64,000 bases of DNA from Pandoraea terrae (GTDB lineage Bacteria > Pseudomonadota > Gammaproteobacteria > Burkholderiales > Burkholderiaceae), in contig NZ_CABPRZ010000016.1 of NCBI RefSeq assembly GCF_902459695.1, forward strand, positions 1 to 64,000, written 5' to 3'. Each line of letters starts with the position of its first letter. Positions within the stretch are counted from its first letter, which is position 1. Under the pieces are notes generated by a model. It saw nothing but the letters and a program-made list of their open reading frames with translations, searched no databases and was not told the DNA's origin. Position numbers and translations under genes: made by a program. Below are positions 7,573 to 16,219 of the stretch, piece after piece.

Positions 7573-8931
7573 TTAGGCGACGGCGCGTCGACGTGCCGCG
7601 AAGTCGACGGCCACGACGTTGCCAGCTGCGGCGTTCGGATGTGCCGCTTCGGCAATCGCTTCCACGCTCGGCGTTGTGCTTTGTACGCGGCGGGCCTTGT
7701 TGAGGCGTCGCATCTCCCCAATCGAAGGCGTGGCGGGACCGGCGCAAGTGGGGGTAGGGGAGCCGGACGGCGGTGCGGGCTCGGTGGCATCGAGCAGCTC
7801 GAGCACGTCATCGAGCATGAAATGCGTGTAGCGCGCCAGCATGGCATCGGTCTGAAGTCCAGTGATTTGCTTGAGCAGACTCGGGTTGCGCAGTCGGCGC
7901 GCATGGCGCGTGGTGCCAATGTGGCGCGTGTCGTGGAACCGAAAATCGCTCAGCCCCGCGCGCTCGCAGGCGCGGTCCCAAGCGGCGCCGACGGCTTCGG
8001 CCGACATCGGGAACACGCGAGCTTCCCCGGCCTCGCGCGGCAGGTTGCGCAGAATCTCGACCGCGCGCTGCGTGAGCGGCACATGCACGTTCTTGCCGCT
8101 CTTGGTGCGATGCAGCACCGCTTCGCGGGCCTCGAGGTCGATGTCGCTCCAGTGCAGCTTCAAGAGGCTGCCGCGCCGCCCGGTAGTTTCGATGGCGAAT
8201 TCGAACAGGGGCAGCATGAGCGGATTGTCGCACTCGGCCAGGGCTGCCTTGAAGCGCGCCTCGGCCTCGGCTGAGAGCACCTTGTCGCGCGGAGGGCCGC
8301 CCTTGGGGATTTTCAGTTTGGCGAGCGGGCTCTCGAAGGCAACCCAGTTCCACTCGTTGCTGGCCATATTGAAGGCGTGTTTGAGCAGTGCCAGCTCTTT
8401 TTGCATGGTGCTGTCGGACAGGCCGTCGGACTTGGCCTTGGCCAGGAAGGTGCGGAAGTCGGCCGGACTGAGGTCCTTGACCAGTCGGTTGGCCAGGTGG
8501 GTGCGCCATTCATGGGTACCGGCGTGATTGTCCATCCGCGTCCGGCGGTGCGCGGCGAAGGCGCGCGGCAGCGCTTGCGCGGCCAGCGGCTGCGTGAGGG
8601 GGCGCAGCGTGATGCCACCACTGGCGCTGACCTCGGCTTTCAGGCGCGGCAGGCTGGCCGCTTCCAGGTAGCGGCTGATGCGGTCGAGTTCGGACTTGTA
8701 GCTGCGCTTGCCGATGGTATAGAGGTGTGCGTACTCGAACAGCATGCGCGCGAGCGTCACTTTGGCCGGCCCGCCCAGGCGTGGCGTGTGCGCGGTTTTG
8801 CGCATGTCGGTAGCCATCTCGTCGGCCCAGGCGACGGCCGACTTCTTGTCGGCGAAGTTCTTTTTCTGGTTGCGGCCGTCGACGGTGACGCTGGCTTGCC
8901 AGCCGTTGCGATGGCGATAGACGCTGGCCAT
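7573..8931 (-). CDS. Tyrosine-type integrase of the tRNA-Lys island
   Basis: 452 residues. The N-terminal arm (YRHRNGWQASVTVDGRNQKK) is a typical arm-binding domain. A SAM-like core-binding domain follows from about residue 110. The catalytic domain shows an Arg in TTGRRGSLLKLHWSD, HDTRHIGTT (H-x-x-R) and the nucleophile Tyr in LARYTHF. It is transcribed away from tRNA-Lys, its start lying 252 bases from the tRNA 3' end. This is the standard arrangement for an integrase using a tRNA 3' end as its attachment site. It is the likely integrase of the island present here. Confidence 0.93.
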   Translation of the reverse strand: MASVYRHRNGWQASVTVDGRNQKKNFADKKSAVAWADEMATDMRKTAHTPRLGGPAKVTLARMLFEYAHLYTIGKRSYKSELDRISRYLEAASLPRLKAEVSASGGITLRPLTQPLAAQALPRAFAAHRRTRMDNHAGTHEWRTHLANRLVKDLSPADFRTFLAKAKSDGLSDSTMQKELALLKHAFNMASNEWNWVAFESPLAKLKIPKGGPPRDKVLSAEAEARFKAALAECDNPLMLPLFEFAIETTGRRGSLLKLHWSDIDLEAREAVLHRTKSGKNVHVPLTQRAVEILRNLPREAGEARVFPMSAEAVGAAWDRACERAGLSDFRFHDTRHIGTTRHARRLRNPSLLKQITGLQTDAMLARYTHFMLDDVLELLDATEPAPPSGSPTPTCAGPATPSIGEMRRLNKARRVQSTTPSVEAIAEAAHPNAAAGNVVAVDFAARRRAVA

Positions 8932-9182
8932 GTCACACCCCGCAAGACGTGAGGGTGTGGCGGGCGCCGCCGCGCGGCGAAGGGACGGGGTGTTGCATGA
9001 TGAGTGACTCCATAGTTAGGAGCACTCTGTAGCGAGCGATTTTAGCCGGGCCCGCATTGGGGCGCGGTCAACCGCAATCAGGCGCAGGCCAATCTGCCTC
9101 CGAATCTGCCTCCCGGGGGGAGACGAAGCCGTAAACGTCAAAGGCCTGCATGCGCAGGCCTTTGATTTTCCACTGTATTCAT
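8932..9182. other. Island-chromosome junction next to the tRNA-Lys 3' end
   Basis: The 250 bases between the integrase start and the CCA end of tRNA-Lys should contain the integrase promoter and arm-type sites. The attachment core is expected to overlap the tRNA 3' end (9183 to about 9210). I found no convincing second copy of that sequence in the window; a 12-base match GCGGGATTCGAA inside the gene at 6900-7268 is probably chance. The partner site is therefore likely left of position 1. Confidence 0.5.
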
Positions 9183-9258
9183 TGGTAGGCCGTGCGGGAT
9201 TCGAACCTGCGACCAACGGATTAAAAGTCCGCTGCTCTACCAACTGAGCTAACGACCC
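9183..9258 (-). tRNA. tRNA-Lys (anticodon UUU)
   Basis: Read on the minus strand, the 76-nt gene has acceptor GGGUCGU, D-arm AGCUCAGUUGGUAGAGC, anticodon loop CUUUUAA with UUU, a T-loop UUCGAAU, and an encoded CCA. The T-stem pairs GCAGG with CCCGC, giving one A-C mismatch. The acceptor 3' strand ACGGCCU forms G-U and U-G wobbles at its first and fourth pairs. These oddities lie only in the 3' part, the segment an integrating element replaces. A strong promoter is upstream. Probably expressed; full function is uncertain. Confidence 0.93.
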
Positions 9259-9271
9259 AACGAAGTCAAAA

Positions 9272-9301
9272 ATTATAGCGGGAGTCCGCAAATTCTGTCA
9301 A
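9272..9301 (-). promoter_or_regulatory. Sigma-70 promoter of tRNA-Lys
   Basis: On the minus strand, TTGACA (9301-9296) and TATAAT (9277-9272) are separated by 18 bases. The -10 box ends 14 bases before the tRNA 5' end. Both hexamers match consensus exactly. Confidence 0.85.
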
Positions 9302-9327
9302 TACCTCGGCAGTATTCCGGCGCGGAT

Positions 9328-10443
9328 TCACACCTTCATTTCGATGCGCCACATCTGGTATTTGAACCCGCAGACGCCGCCGGCGAGAATTGCCGCCAGC
9401 GCCACGAACGAGCCCAACGCCAGCGTCGAAACACCCGAAAGGCCCTGACCTACGGTACATCCCAGCGCCGTGACGCCACCGAATCCCATCATCACGCCGC
9501 CGGCCATATGGTTCGCGGTGTCTTCGGTATCGTAGAAGCCTTCCCAGCGGAATGTCCGGGACACGACGGCATACGCGAACGATCCCGAAATTACACCCGC
9601 CACGCTGGCAATCCCGAGCGTCATGACGTTGCTCGTGTCGCTCCACATCATGAGCCAGTACAAGGTATAGGCCAGCGGTGACACAAAGCTCAATGCTTCC
9701 ATCCTGCCGGAGTTCGTCGCGAGGAAGCTCTCTTCCAACGTGTTCGGATTCTCCGCCAGGTAGCCGACCTTGCCCGATACGTACCACAATGCCACGATGA
9801 TCGCGCCGACAACCAGGCCGCCGAGCAGGTTATCGAACGTCCAGAACTCGCGGCGGCCGAGCGCCGCAATCACGAACGCGCCGCCGATCACCAGCCCGAG
9901 CACCAACTGCGCCAGATGCACGTTTGCGCCGAACGCGCCCTTGAGCAACGTCGGCAAATCCTGAGATGTCGAAAGCGTCATCTGCACGCTGTCGAGGGCA
10001 TTCACGCGAAACACGGCGAACAATCCCTTCAGGGTCATATACGCCGAAATGCCGATCATGACGAACACCAGCAGCGACTTCAGATTCCCTCCGCCAATGC
10101 GCACCAGCGTCTTGCTGCCACAGCCCGAGCCCAGCACCATGCCGAAGCCGAACAGCCAGCCGCCCACCACGTACGACAGCCAGGTCACACGCGATGTCGT
10201 ATAAATCGCCTTCACCGGATCGATGATGCCTTGCCAGGCAAGCAGGCCGGTGCCGATCGTGGCCACGCCGATGGCGAGCCACCACATGCGCATGCGGTTC
10301 CAGTCACCGATATTGACAATGTCGGACAGCGCACCCATGGTGCAAAAATGGGTCCGCTGCAAAACGGCGCCGAATACGAACGCAAGGCCAAAAGTCAGCC
10401 ACACGACGGTGTGGCTCAGGGAAGTCAGATCGACGTCGGTCAT
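9328..10443 (-). CDS. YeeE/YedE-family (thiosulfate-type) membrane transporter
   Basis: 371 residues with about nine hydrophobic helices. Family Cys motifs are present: HFCTMGALSD near residue 34, MVLGSGCGSKTLVRIGGGN near 100, and ALGCTVGQGLSG near the C-terminus. In the characterised relative (TsuA) such cysteines relay thiosulfate through the inner membrane, so uptake of a sulfur compound is likely. The ATG at 10443 is chosen because the family N-terminus aligns from there; upstream in-frame sequence is not protein-like. It is downstream of cpoB but separated by a hairpin, so it is probably a separate unit. Confidence 0.85.
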   Translation of the reverse strand: MTDVDLTSLSHTVVWLTFGLAFVFGAVLQRTHFCTMGALSDIVNIGDWNRMRMWWLAIGVATIGTGLLAWQGIIDPVKAIYTTSRVTWLSYVVGGWLFGFGMVLGSGCGSKTLVRIGGGNLKSLLVFVMIGISAYMTLKGLFAVFRVNALDSVQMTLSTSQDLPTLLKGAFGANVHLAQLVLGLVIGGAFVIAALGRREFWTFDNLLGGLVVGAIIVALWYVSGKVGYLAENPNTLEESFLATNSGRMEALSFVSPLAYTLYWLMMWSDTSNVMTLGIASVAGVISGSFAYAVVSRTFRWEGFYDTEDTANHMAGGVMMGFGGVTALGCTVGQGLSGVSTLALGSFVALAAILAGGVCGFKYQMWRIEMKV

Positions 10444-10547
10444 AGCAAGGATCAGGGGGTGCGAATTCACGGCTGCGGCGCGCTGCCGCTTATGGGTATA
10501 GGACGCAACCTCATATTCTACTTGACCCATGGCGCCGCCCACAAACG

Positions 10548-10573
10548 ACAACGCCGCCAAGCGGCGGCGTTGT
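10548..10573 (-). terminator. Hairpin terminator after the tol-pal operon
   Basis: An 11-bp perfect stem (ACAACGCCGCC / GGCGGCGTTGT) with a 4-base loop lies about 60 bases downstream of the cpoB stop. On the minus strand it is followed by GTCGTTTGTGG, a weak T-rich tail. It probably ends the tol-pal transcript. Confidence 0.6.
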
Positions 10574-10631
10574 ACGTTTCGACAGCGTGTCGGCGGAGCA
10601 GGGCACTTGCGCGCCATCACCCCAGGAGCGG

Positions 10632-11375
10632 TTAGCGCAATTTTGCCAACCGTTCCTTGGCCACTTGCGCCGATTCGGTGTTGGCGTACGTCTTGATCAC
10701 CGATTCGAGCGTTTTCTTGGCCGCCGCCTTCTGGCCGGCTTCCGCCTGGTTGTTGGCAATCGCCAACATGGCTTCGGCCGCCTTCGGGTGTGTCGGATAT
10801 CGGGTCACGACTCCCTGCAGCGTCGCATTCGAACCCTTGTAATCCCGCAGGGCGTACTGCGCATTGCCCAGCCAGAATTGTGCGTCGGGTTGATACGGGC
10901 TTTCGGGATAGCGCTTCACGAAGTTCTGGAAACTCGCTGACGCACCCTTGTAGTCGCCATTGCGGAATTGATTCAACGCCGCATCGAAGGACTCTTTCTC
11001 GCCCGGTTGGACGGTCCCTTCCACGCCGTTGACGGTCATCTTCTGCGGTTCGAGCTTCTTCATCCGGCCGTCGAGGTCGGAGTAGAGATCCTTCTGGCTC
11101 TGCTGAATGGTGGCCAACTGATTGCGCAGTTCTTCGTTCTGGCCGCGTTCGGCGGCCAGGTCGCGCTGCAACTGCTGGTTCTGGTTCATCAGATCCTGCA
11201 CGTTGCGCGTGAGCCCCTCGATCCGCGTCCGGTCGCCGTCGAGCCGGCTGCGAATATCGAGAATCGCCTTGCGCGCCTCGTCGTCGTCGAACAGCCCGGC
11301 GTGCGCCATCGGCGCCAGCAACGATGTGCCGAGGACCCCGGCGCAAAGCATTGTCTTAAGCAAACGAGACGTCAT
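10632..11375 (-). CDS. cpoB: CpoB (YbgF), Tol-Pal associated cell division coordinator
   Basis: 247 residues. A signal peptide ends at AHA (residue 26), so the protein is periplasmic. Residues 35-105 form the trimerising coiled coil (RSRLDGDRTRIEGLTRNVQ, MNQNQQLQRDLAAERGQ). The C-terminal half has TPR repeats (FDAALNQFRNGDYKGASASF, YQPDAQFWLGNAQYALRDY, KAAEAMLAIANNQAEAG). In other proteobacteria CpoB links Tol-Pal-driven outer membrane constriction with peptidoglycan synthesis. It is the last gene of the operon, 9 bases after pal. Confidence 0.95.
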   Translation of the reverse strand: MTSRLLKTMLCAGVLGTSLLAPMAHAGLFDDDEARKAILDIRSRLDGDRTRIEGLTRNVQDLMNQNQQLQRDLAAERGQNEELRNQLATIQQSQKDLYSDLDGRMKKLEPQKMTVNGVEGTVQPGEKESFDAALNQFRNGDYKGASASFQNFVKRYPESPYQPDAQFWLGNAQYALRDYKGSNATLQGVVTRYPTHPKAAEAMLAIANNQAEAGQKAAAKKTLESVIKTYANTESAQVAKERLAKLR

Positions 11376-11384
11376 GGCGATTTA

Positions 11385-11891
11385 TCAATAGGCCAGATCG
11401 GCGCGGCGGTTTTCCGCCCACGAAGCTTCGTCGTGGCCCTGCGCGCGCGGCTTTTCCTTGCCGAGGCTGACCGCTTCCAGCTGATTGGTGTTCACGCCCA
11501 GCAGGTTCAGCGAACGCACCACGGCTTCCGCACGCTTCTGGCCCAGTGCCAGGTTGTACTCGCTCGTGCCGCGCTCGTCGGTATTGCCTTGCACCAGGAT
11601 CTTGCGAGTGGTGTGGCCGGTCAGGTATTTCGCGTGATTCTCGAGCATCGACTTGTAGTCGTCCTTGACACTGTAGCTGTCAAAGTCGAAATACACGCTG
11701 CGCTTGGCCAGTACACCGTTCGGATCGTTCAGCGGGTCAGCCGAGGCGTTTACCGACGCGACGCTGCGTGCATCGGTCGTGTTCTGGCCCTTGTTGGCGT
11801 TGGCCTGGTCGTCGAGCTTCACGCCCGACGAGCAAGCGGCCAGGGCGACCAGCGTGGAAGCAGCAAAAATATTACGAAGCAAGGTGCTCAT
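11385..11891 (-). CDS. pal: Peptidoglycan-associated lipoprotein Pal
   Basis: 168 residues. The lipoprotein signal ends LVALAACSSG with the acylated Cys near residue 20. The OmpA-like peptidoglycan-binding domain follows (YFDFDSYSVKDDY, LVQGNTDERGTSEYNLALGQ, and NRRADLAY at the end). It tethers the outer membrane to peptidoglycan and binds TolB. The start at MSTLLRN is preferred to a Met four codons upstream because it directly begins the signal peptide. It lies 26 bases after tolB and 9 bases before cpoB. Confidence 0.97.
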   Translation of the reverse strand: MSTLLRNIFAASTLVALAACSSGVKLDDQANANKGQNTTDARSVASVNASADPLNDPNGVLAKRSVYFDFDSYSVKDDYKSMLENHAKYLTGHTTRKILVQGNTDERGTSEYNLALGQKRAEAVVRSLNLLGVNTNQLEAVSLGKEKPRAQGHDEASWAENRRADLAY

Positions 11892-11917
11892 GTGAGCCTC
11901 CAATCGATGTTATCGAG

Positions 11918-13213
11918 TTATTGCATGAATGGACCCCAGGAAGGCTCGCGAACCTCGCCTCCCCGGACTGAAAGAATCTGCCGTGTTCGCCCGTCCACCG
12001 ACACTGCCGCCAAGACCTTGCGGCCGTTGGCTTGTGTTGCATAAAGAAGGTACTTGCCGTTGGCAGCAAAACTCGGTGACTCGTCGTGGGCGGTGTCGGT
12101 CAGGGCCGTAACATCGCCGGTGCTCAGATCCTGTGTCGTCAGCTTGAACGCGCCCCCCTGGCGGGCGATATACGCCAGCGTCTTGCCATCGGGACTGATA
12201 CGCGGGCTGACGTTATAGCTGCCCTTGAAAGTGACGCGCTGTGCCGAGCCTTCACTCTCGCCGCCAGCCGGCATGCGGTAGATCTGGGGACCACCGCCGC
12301 GATCGCTCGTGAAGTAAATCCACTTGCCGTCCGGGGAGTACTGCGGTTCGGTGTCGATCGCATTGCTGCGCGACAGACGCTTCAGGTTGCCGCCCTGGGC
12401 GTTGACCGAATATATCTGGGTATTGCCGTCACGCGAGAGCGCCACGGCCACGACATGACCATCCGGAGACCAGCTCGGGGCGCTGTTGTTCCCCTTTTCG
12501 TTGGCCAGCACTGCACGCTTGCCCGTGGGCAGGTCGTGAATGTAGATGATCGGCTTGCGTTTCTCGAACGAGACGTACGCCACCTTGCTGCCGTCCGGCG
12601 ACCACGCCGGCGAGATGATCGGCTCGCGGCTGTTCAGCGCGATGCGCGCGTCCTGGCCGTCCGAATCCGAAATCTGCAACTGGTATGTGCTGCCGTTACG
12701 CACGACGTACGACAGGCGCGTGGCGAATACGCCGCGATCGCCCAGCAACTTCTGATAGATGTAATCGGCAATCTTGTGCCCGGTCAGGCGCAGGTTGTCC
12801 CCCGACGACGTGATCGACAACCCGCCGAGATTCTGCTGGTTGGCGGCGTCATAAAGGCGGAAACGGACGTCGAACGTGCCGTTCGCCAGCTTCGTGACGC
12901 TGCCGGCCACGAAGGCGTTCGCGCCCTTCGCCCGCCAGGCGCCAAGGTCGACCGAATCGACCTCGCCGACGGTCGCGCCGCCCACATCCACCTGATTGAA
13001 ACGGCCGCTATTGGTCAGGTCGGAGCGCACCACGTCGGCAACGCTCGTGGGGGCCGAACCGGCGTCCTTGAAATTGGCGACAGCAATCGGGTATCGGTTG
13101 GAACCGACACCTGTAATGTCAACGGTCAACTGGGCATGGGCGATCGTGCACGTAGCTGCGGTAAGCCATGTGGCCACCAGTGCACGCCATGCATATTTGC
13201 CATAAATTCGCAT
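11918..13213 (-). CDS. tolB: Tol-Pal system translocation protein TolB
   Basis: 431 residues, the usual family length. The signal peptide ends at AHA (residue 27). An N-terminal alpha/beta domain ([18 protein letters not shown]) precedes a six-bladed propeller with repeated SPDG blocks ([62 protein letters not shown]). It is a periplasmic partner of Pal and TolA. A 106-base gap from tolA is the largest in the operon. Confidence 0.97.
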   Translation of the reverse strand: MRIYGKYAWRALVATWLTAATCTIAHAQLTVDITGVGSNRYPIAVANFKDAGSAPTSVADVVRSDLTNSGRFNQVDVGGATVGEVDSVDLGAWRAKGANAFVAGSVTKLANGTFDVRFRLYDAANQQNLGGLSITSSGDNLRLTGHKIADYIYQKLLGDRGVFATRLSYVVRNGSTYQLQISDSDGQDARIALNSREPIISPAWSPDGSKVAYVSFEKRKPIIYIHDLPTGKRAVLANEKGNNSAPSWSPDGHVVAVALSRDGNTQIYSVNAQGGNLKRLSRSNAIDTEPQYSPDGKWIYFTSDRGGGPQIYRMPAGGESEGSAQRVTFKGSYNVSPRISPDGKTLAYIARQGGAFKLTTQDLSTGDVTALTDTAHDESPSFAANGKYLLYATQANGRKVLAAVSVDGRTRQILSVRGGEVREPSWGPFMQ

Positions 13214-13319
13214 GCGTTCGGTAGGTCAGTTACTTGTTGACGAGGGTCTCTTTTACCATACCTTGGCGAAAATAGACCGTCATCAACGGGTTTCGTTCCC
13301 CATCCGTGACCATTCGCGT

Positions 13320-14327
13320 TCAGTCTTTCGGCCTGAAACGCAGCTGGATGACCGGGGGGGCCTTGCCGTCAGTGTCGCGCGGCAACGGATCGGACAGTTT
13401 TACCGCCGTCTGAACAGCTTGATCCCAACCTGATATGCCACTTGACTGCACCAGGTGTTGGGACATCACGCTGCCATCGGGGGCCAGCCTCACTTCGATG
13501 ATCGCGGTCGGATTGCTCGTGATCGCGTCGGTATACGTAATATTCGGTTTCACGCGGCGGCGCACACGGTCGATGTAGCCGGGCGAGGCGGTACCACCGG
13601 CGCCGGCGCCCGAGCCGCCCTGGCTGCTGCCCAGGCCATTGCCGTTTGCGCCCTCGGCGCCGCCGGCCGCACCGCGCAGCGCCGCCAGACGTTGTTGACG
13701 CGCCTGATCGGCCGCCTTCCTGTCCGCCGCTTCCTGCGCCGCCTTGGCTTTCGCGGCCTTGTCGGCTTCGGCCTTTTTCTGCGCGGCGAGTTTCTCGTCC
13801 TGCACTTGCTGGGCCTTCCTGGCCTGCGCTTCCTGTTCGTGTTTGGCGGCGTCGGCCTTCTTCTGGTCGGCCAGTTTCTGCTTCGCGGCGTCGTCGGCTG
13901 CTTTCTTCCTTGCGGCATCCGCAGCGGCCTTTTCCTCGGCCAGTTGCTTCTGCTTCAAGGCTTCCTGACGCGCCTGTTCGCGTTGTGCCTCAAGCAGGCG
14001 AGCCTTTTCCGCGGCCGCCTCCGCCAGCTTGCGCTTCTTTTGCTGCAGTGCAATGTCGGCGTCCTCGGCGGGCGGCGTCGGCGCAGCCACCGCAGGCGGG
14101 GCCGGCGGGGCAGGGGGCGTCGGGGTCGGCGTCGGTTGCGCCAGTTCGGGCGGCGTCCACAGTTCCGCTTCGGAACCTGCCGGCGAACTGCTCTGCCAGC
14201 GCATGCCGTAGAACAGCAGCGCGAACAGCAGCGCGTGCATCAACAGCGCCAGAAGGAACGCCCGGCCGGAACCGCCCTCGGGGCGCGGGCCTTGAGGCCG
14301 GGCGGGGCGGGCAAGCGTACGTTTCAT
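13320..14327 (-). CDS. tolA: TolA cell envelope integrity protein
   Basis: 335 residues. One N-terminal membrane helix (FLLALLMHALLFALLFYGM) anchors it in the inner membrane, followed by a Pro-rich linker. A long Ala/Lys/Glu/Gln helix (about 85-225) spans the periplasm, then a Gly-rich linker, then the C-terminal domain (YIDRVRRRVKPNITY ... IIEVRLAPDGSVMSQHLV). Using the proton gradient via TolQR, it transmits force to TolB-Pal. The start overlaps the tolR stop by 4 bases (ATGA), indicating translational coupling. The repetitive Ala/Lys region is normal for the family. Confidence 0.97.
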   Translation of the reverse strand: MKRTLARPARPQGPRPEGGSGRAFLLALLMHALLFALLFYGMRWQSSSPAGSEAELWTPPELAQPTPTPTPPAPPAPPAVAAPTPPAEDADIALQQKKRKLAEAAAEKARLLEAQREQARQEALKQKQLAEEKAAADAARKKAADDAAKQKLADQKKADAAKHEQEAQARKAQQVQDEKLAAQKKAEADKAAKAKAAQEAADRKAADQARQQRLAALRGAAGGAEGANGNGLGSSQGGSGAGAGGTASPGYIDRVRRRVKPNITYTDAITSNPTAIIEVRLAPDGSVMSQHLVQSSGISGWDQAVQTAVKLSDPLPRDTDGKAPPVIQLRFRPKD

Positions 14328-14758
14328 TTCTGTTTCACGAGCAGGCCCACGCGCTTCACGCCCTGGGCCTTCAAGTCGGACATCACGTCCATGACGATTT
14401 CGTAGCGCACCGTCTTGTCGGCGGCGATCACCACCGGCTGTTCCGGATTGCTTTGCTGGCGCCCTTGCAGGAAGGCAAGCAGATCGGCACTGGACATGCG
14501 TTGTTCATACGCGTTGTCGCCGTCCTTGTAACGCACCAGCAACTGGTTGTTCGCCTCGATATTGACCACAACCGGGGGCGTCTGCTGCTGCGGACTCGCA
14601 TTCGCCACGCTGGGCAAATTGACGATCGACGGCGCGACCAGCGGTGCCGCCACCATGAAGATGACAAGCAATACCAGCATCACGTCGATATAGGGCACGA
14701 CGTTCATTTCCGCCATTGCCCGGCGGCCTTTTCGGCCGCTTCGCATCGAACCTGCCAT
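14324..14758 (-). CDS. tolR: TolR, proton-driven Tol-Pal motor subunit
   Basis: 144 residues with one membrane helix carrying the essential Asp (MNVVPYIDVMLVLLVIFMVA), then a periplasmic ExbD-like domain. The ATG at 14758 gives the standard basic N-terminus (MAGSMRSGRKGRRAMAEMN). It works with TolQ as the stator of the Tol motor. It is 16 bases after tolQ and overlaps tolA. Confidence 0.96.
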   Translation of the reverse strand: MAGSMRSGRKGRRAMAEMNVVPYIDVMLVLLVIFMVAAPLVAPSIVNLPSVANASPQQQTPPVVVNIEANNQLLVRYKDGDNAYEQRMSSADLLAFLQGRQQSNPEQPVVIAADKTVRYEIVMDVMSDLKAQGVKRVGLLVKQK

Positions 14759-14774
14759 GTCGGCTCCCAGTGAC

Positions 14775-15449
14775 TCAGTGAATCTGCCGTTGCAGGATGT
14801 TGGAGAATTCTTCGATGAAGCTCTCGAAACGGATCGAGAGACGGTCGACATCGTGGACGAACCGGTTGTACGCCACGACGGCCGGAATGGCCGCGAAAAG
14901 ACCGATGGCGGTCGCGACCAGCGCCTCGGCAATACCGGGCGCCACGCTCGCCAAGGTGGCCTGCTGCACATTCGACAGGCCGCGGAAAGCATTCATGATA
15001 CCCCACACCGTGCCGAACAGACCAATGTACGGGCTGACCGAACCGACCGACGCCAGGAACGCCAGGTTCGTCTCCAGACTGTCCATTTCACGCTGATACG
15101 ACGCACGCATCGCGCGGCGCGCACCGTCCAGGATCGCCCCGGCGTCCGTCAGGCCCTTCTCGCTGGCCTTCAGGTATTCCTTCATGCCCGACTCGAAAAT
15201 GCGCTCCAGGGCGCCGGTGTGATACCGGTTGTTCACTGCGCTCTGATATAGGGCCTGCAGGTCGCCGCCGGACCAGAAGTCGCGTTCGAAGCGCTCGGTT
15301 TGCACCCGTGCGCGGCGAATACTGAAGATCTTGCGGAAAATATGGGTCCAGGACAGCAGGGACAGCAGCAACAGCAGCGCCATGACGGCCTGCGCGAGCA
15401 GGCTGGCGTGAATGACCAGCGAGATGATGGAGAGGTCTTGGGCGGGCAT
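14775..15449 (-). CDS. tolQ: TolQ, proton-driven Tol-Pal motor subunit
   Basis: 224 residues with three membrane helices: residues 15-40 (HASLLAQAVMALLLLLSLL), and two near the C-terminal half (YIGLFGTVWGIMNAF and IAEALVATAIGLFAAIPAV). The MotA/TolQ/ExbB signature G-x-x-x-x-x-x-G-T-V-W-G-I and A-T-A-I-G-L-x-x-A-I-P are intact. It forms the proton channel with TolR in the inner membrane. It follows ybgC by 33 bases. Confidence 0.96.
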   Translation of the reverse strand: MPAQDLSIISLVIHASLLAQAVMALLLLLSLLSWTHIFRKIFSIRRARVQTERFERDFWSGGDLQALYQSAVNNRYHTGALERIFESGMKEYLKASEKGLTDAGAILDGARRAMRASYQREMDSLETNLAFLASVGSVSPYIGLFGTVWGIMNAFRGLSNVQQATLASVAPGIAEALVATAIGLFAAIPAVVAYNRFVHDVDRLSIRFESFIEEFSNILQRQIH

Positions 15450-15482
15450 GGTGTGGTGGTGACGAACCTTGTGGTTTTGTCC

Positions 15483-15932
15483 TTAGTTTGCGGCGGCGCG
15501 CTCGAAGTTCTGTCGCGCCGGCGGAATTTGCGTTTGCATCGCGGTTTTTACGTGGGACGGAATTTTTCCCGGCCGCAGGCTGCCGGCCGCCACGCAGCCG
15601 ATCCTGATGCCGCCGCGCGCGAGCAGTGTGTCGCCGCGCCAGGCTTCCTGCGTAAAGTCGACGGAGGCGCCGCCAATGCGGTCGATCCGGCTTTTGATCA
15701 GGATTTCATCGTCGAGACGGGCAGGACTCAAGTAATCGACGGCAGTTTGCCGCACGATGAAGATCATGCCGGTGTCATGCGTCAGCCGCAGCTGGTCGAT
15801 GCCGAGCGAACGCAGCCACTCGGTGCGGGCCCGTTCGAAAAATTTCAGATAGTTGGCGTAGAACACGACGCCGCCGGCATCGGTGTCCTCGTAGTAAACG
15901 CGGATTGACCAACTGGTATCAAAATCTGCCAT
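15483..15932 (-). CDS. ybgC: YbgC, tol-pal associated acyl-CoA thioesterase
   Basis: 149 residues of hotdog fold with the signature VYYEDTDAGGVVFYANYLKFFERARTEWL, where the Asp of D-T-D-A-G-G is catalytic. The start at MADFDTSW (15932) is preferred because upstream residues are Pro/Ala-rich and non-homologous. It is the first gene of the tol-pal operon, as in most proteobacteria. It probably hydrolyses acyl-CoA and interacts with phospholipid metabolism. Confidence 0.94.
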   Translation of the reverse strand: MADFDTSWSIRVYYEDTDAGGVVFYANYLKFFERARTEWLRSLGIDQLRLTHDTGMIFIVRQTAVDYLSPARLDDEILIKSRIDRIGGASVDFTQEAWRGDTLLARGGIRIGCVAAGSLRPGKIPSHVKTAMQTQIPPARQNFERAAAN

Positions 15933-16112
15933 GCCGCGCATTTTAGCGGATACCGGCAACAACGCGGGCGGCGGAAACATAATTTTTCAAACTCGCGCGA
16001 TGTGCCTGTATTTCGGCGTCTTCCTGCCGCGAATGGCCCCGAATCGGTGCAAACGGGGCCGGGAATGGCGGATTCAGGGGCTTTCGGGGCCGCCGGCCTG
16101 TGATCGCCCCTA

Positions 16113-16136
16113 TATAATGGGGGCCCGCTTGCCCCC
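16113..16136 (+). promoter_or_regulatory. Putative -10 box and leader hairpin
   Basis: TATAAT (16113-16118) is followed immediately by GGGGGC-CCGCTT-GCCCCC, a short hairpin, about 85 bases before the GTG start at 16220. No good -35 box is visible at 17 bases. Possible promoter of the dehydrogenase-like gene. Confidence 0.35.
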
Positions 16137-16219
16137 AAATGAGCGTCGAACGGTCCTCCGCCCGCATGCGCCGGGCACCGGCCGTCTCCCCCCGTCATTC
16201 ACTTCCTGCGAGGCACTAC

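Noticed and set aside
9016-9291. Open frame containing SLAQLVEQRTFNPLVAGSNPARP
   Set aside because: This is the familiar false translation of the tRNA-Lys gene itself.
10444-11346. Long upstream extension of the YeeE-like frame (to 672 codons)
   Set aside because: The extra part is the antisense of cpoB, Arg-rich and without homology; the true start is 10443.
13646-14773. 375-codon plus-strand frame over tolA-tolR
   Set aside because: It is an Arg/Pro-rich shadow of the high-GC tolA coiled-coil repeat.
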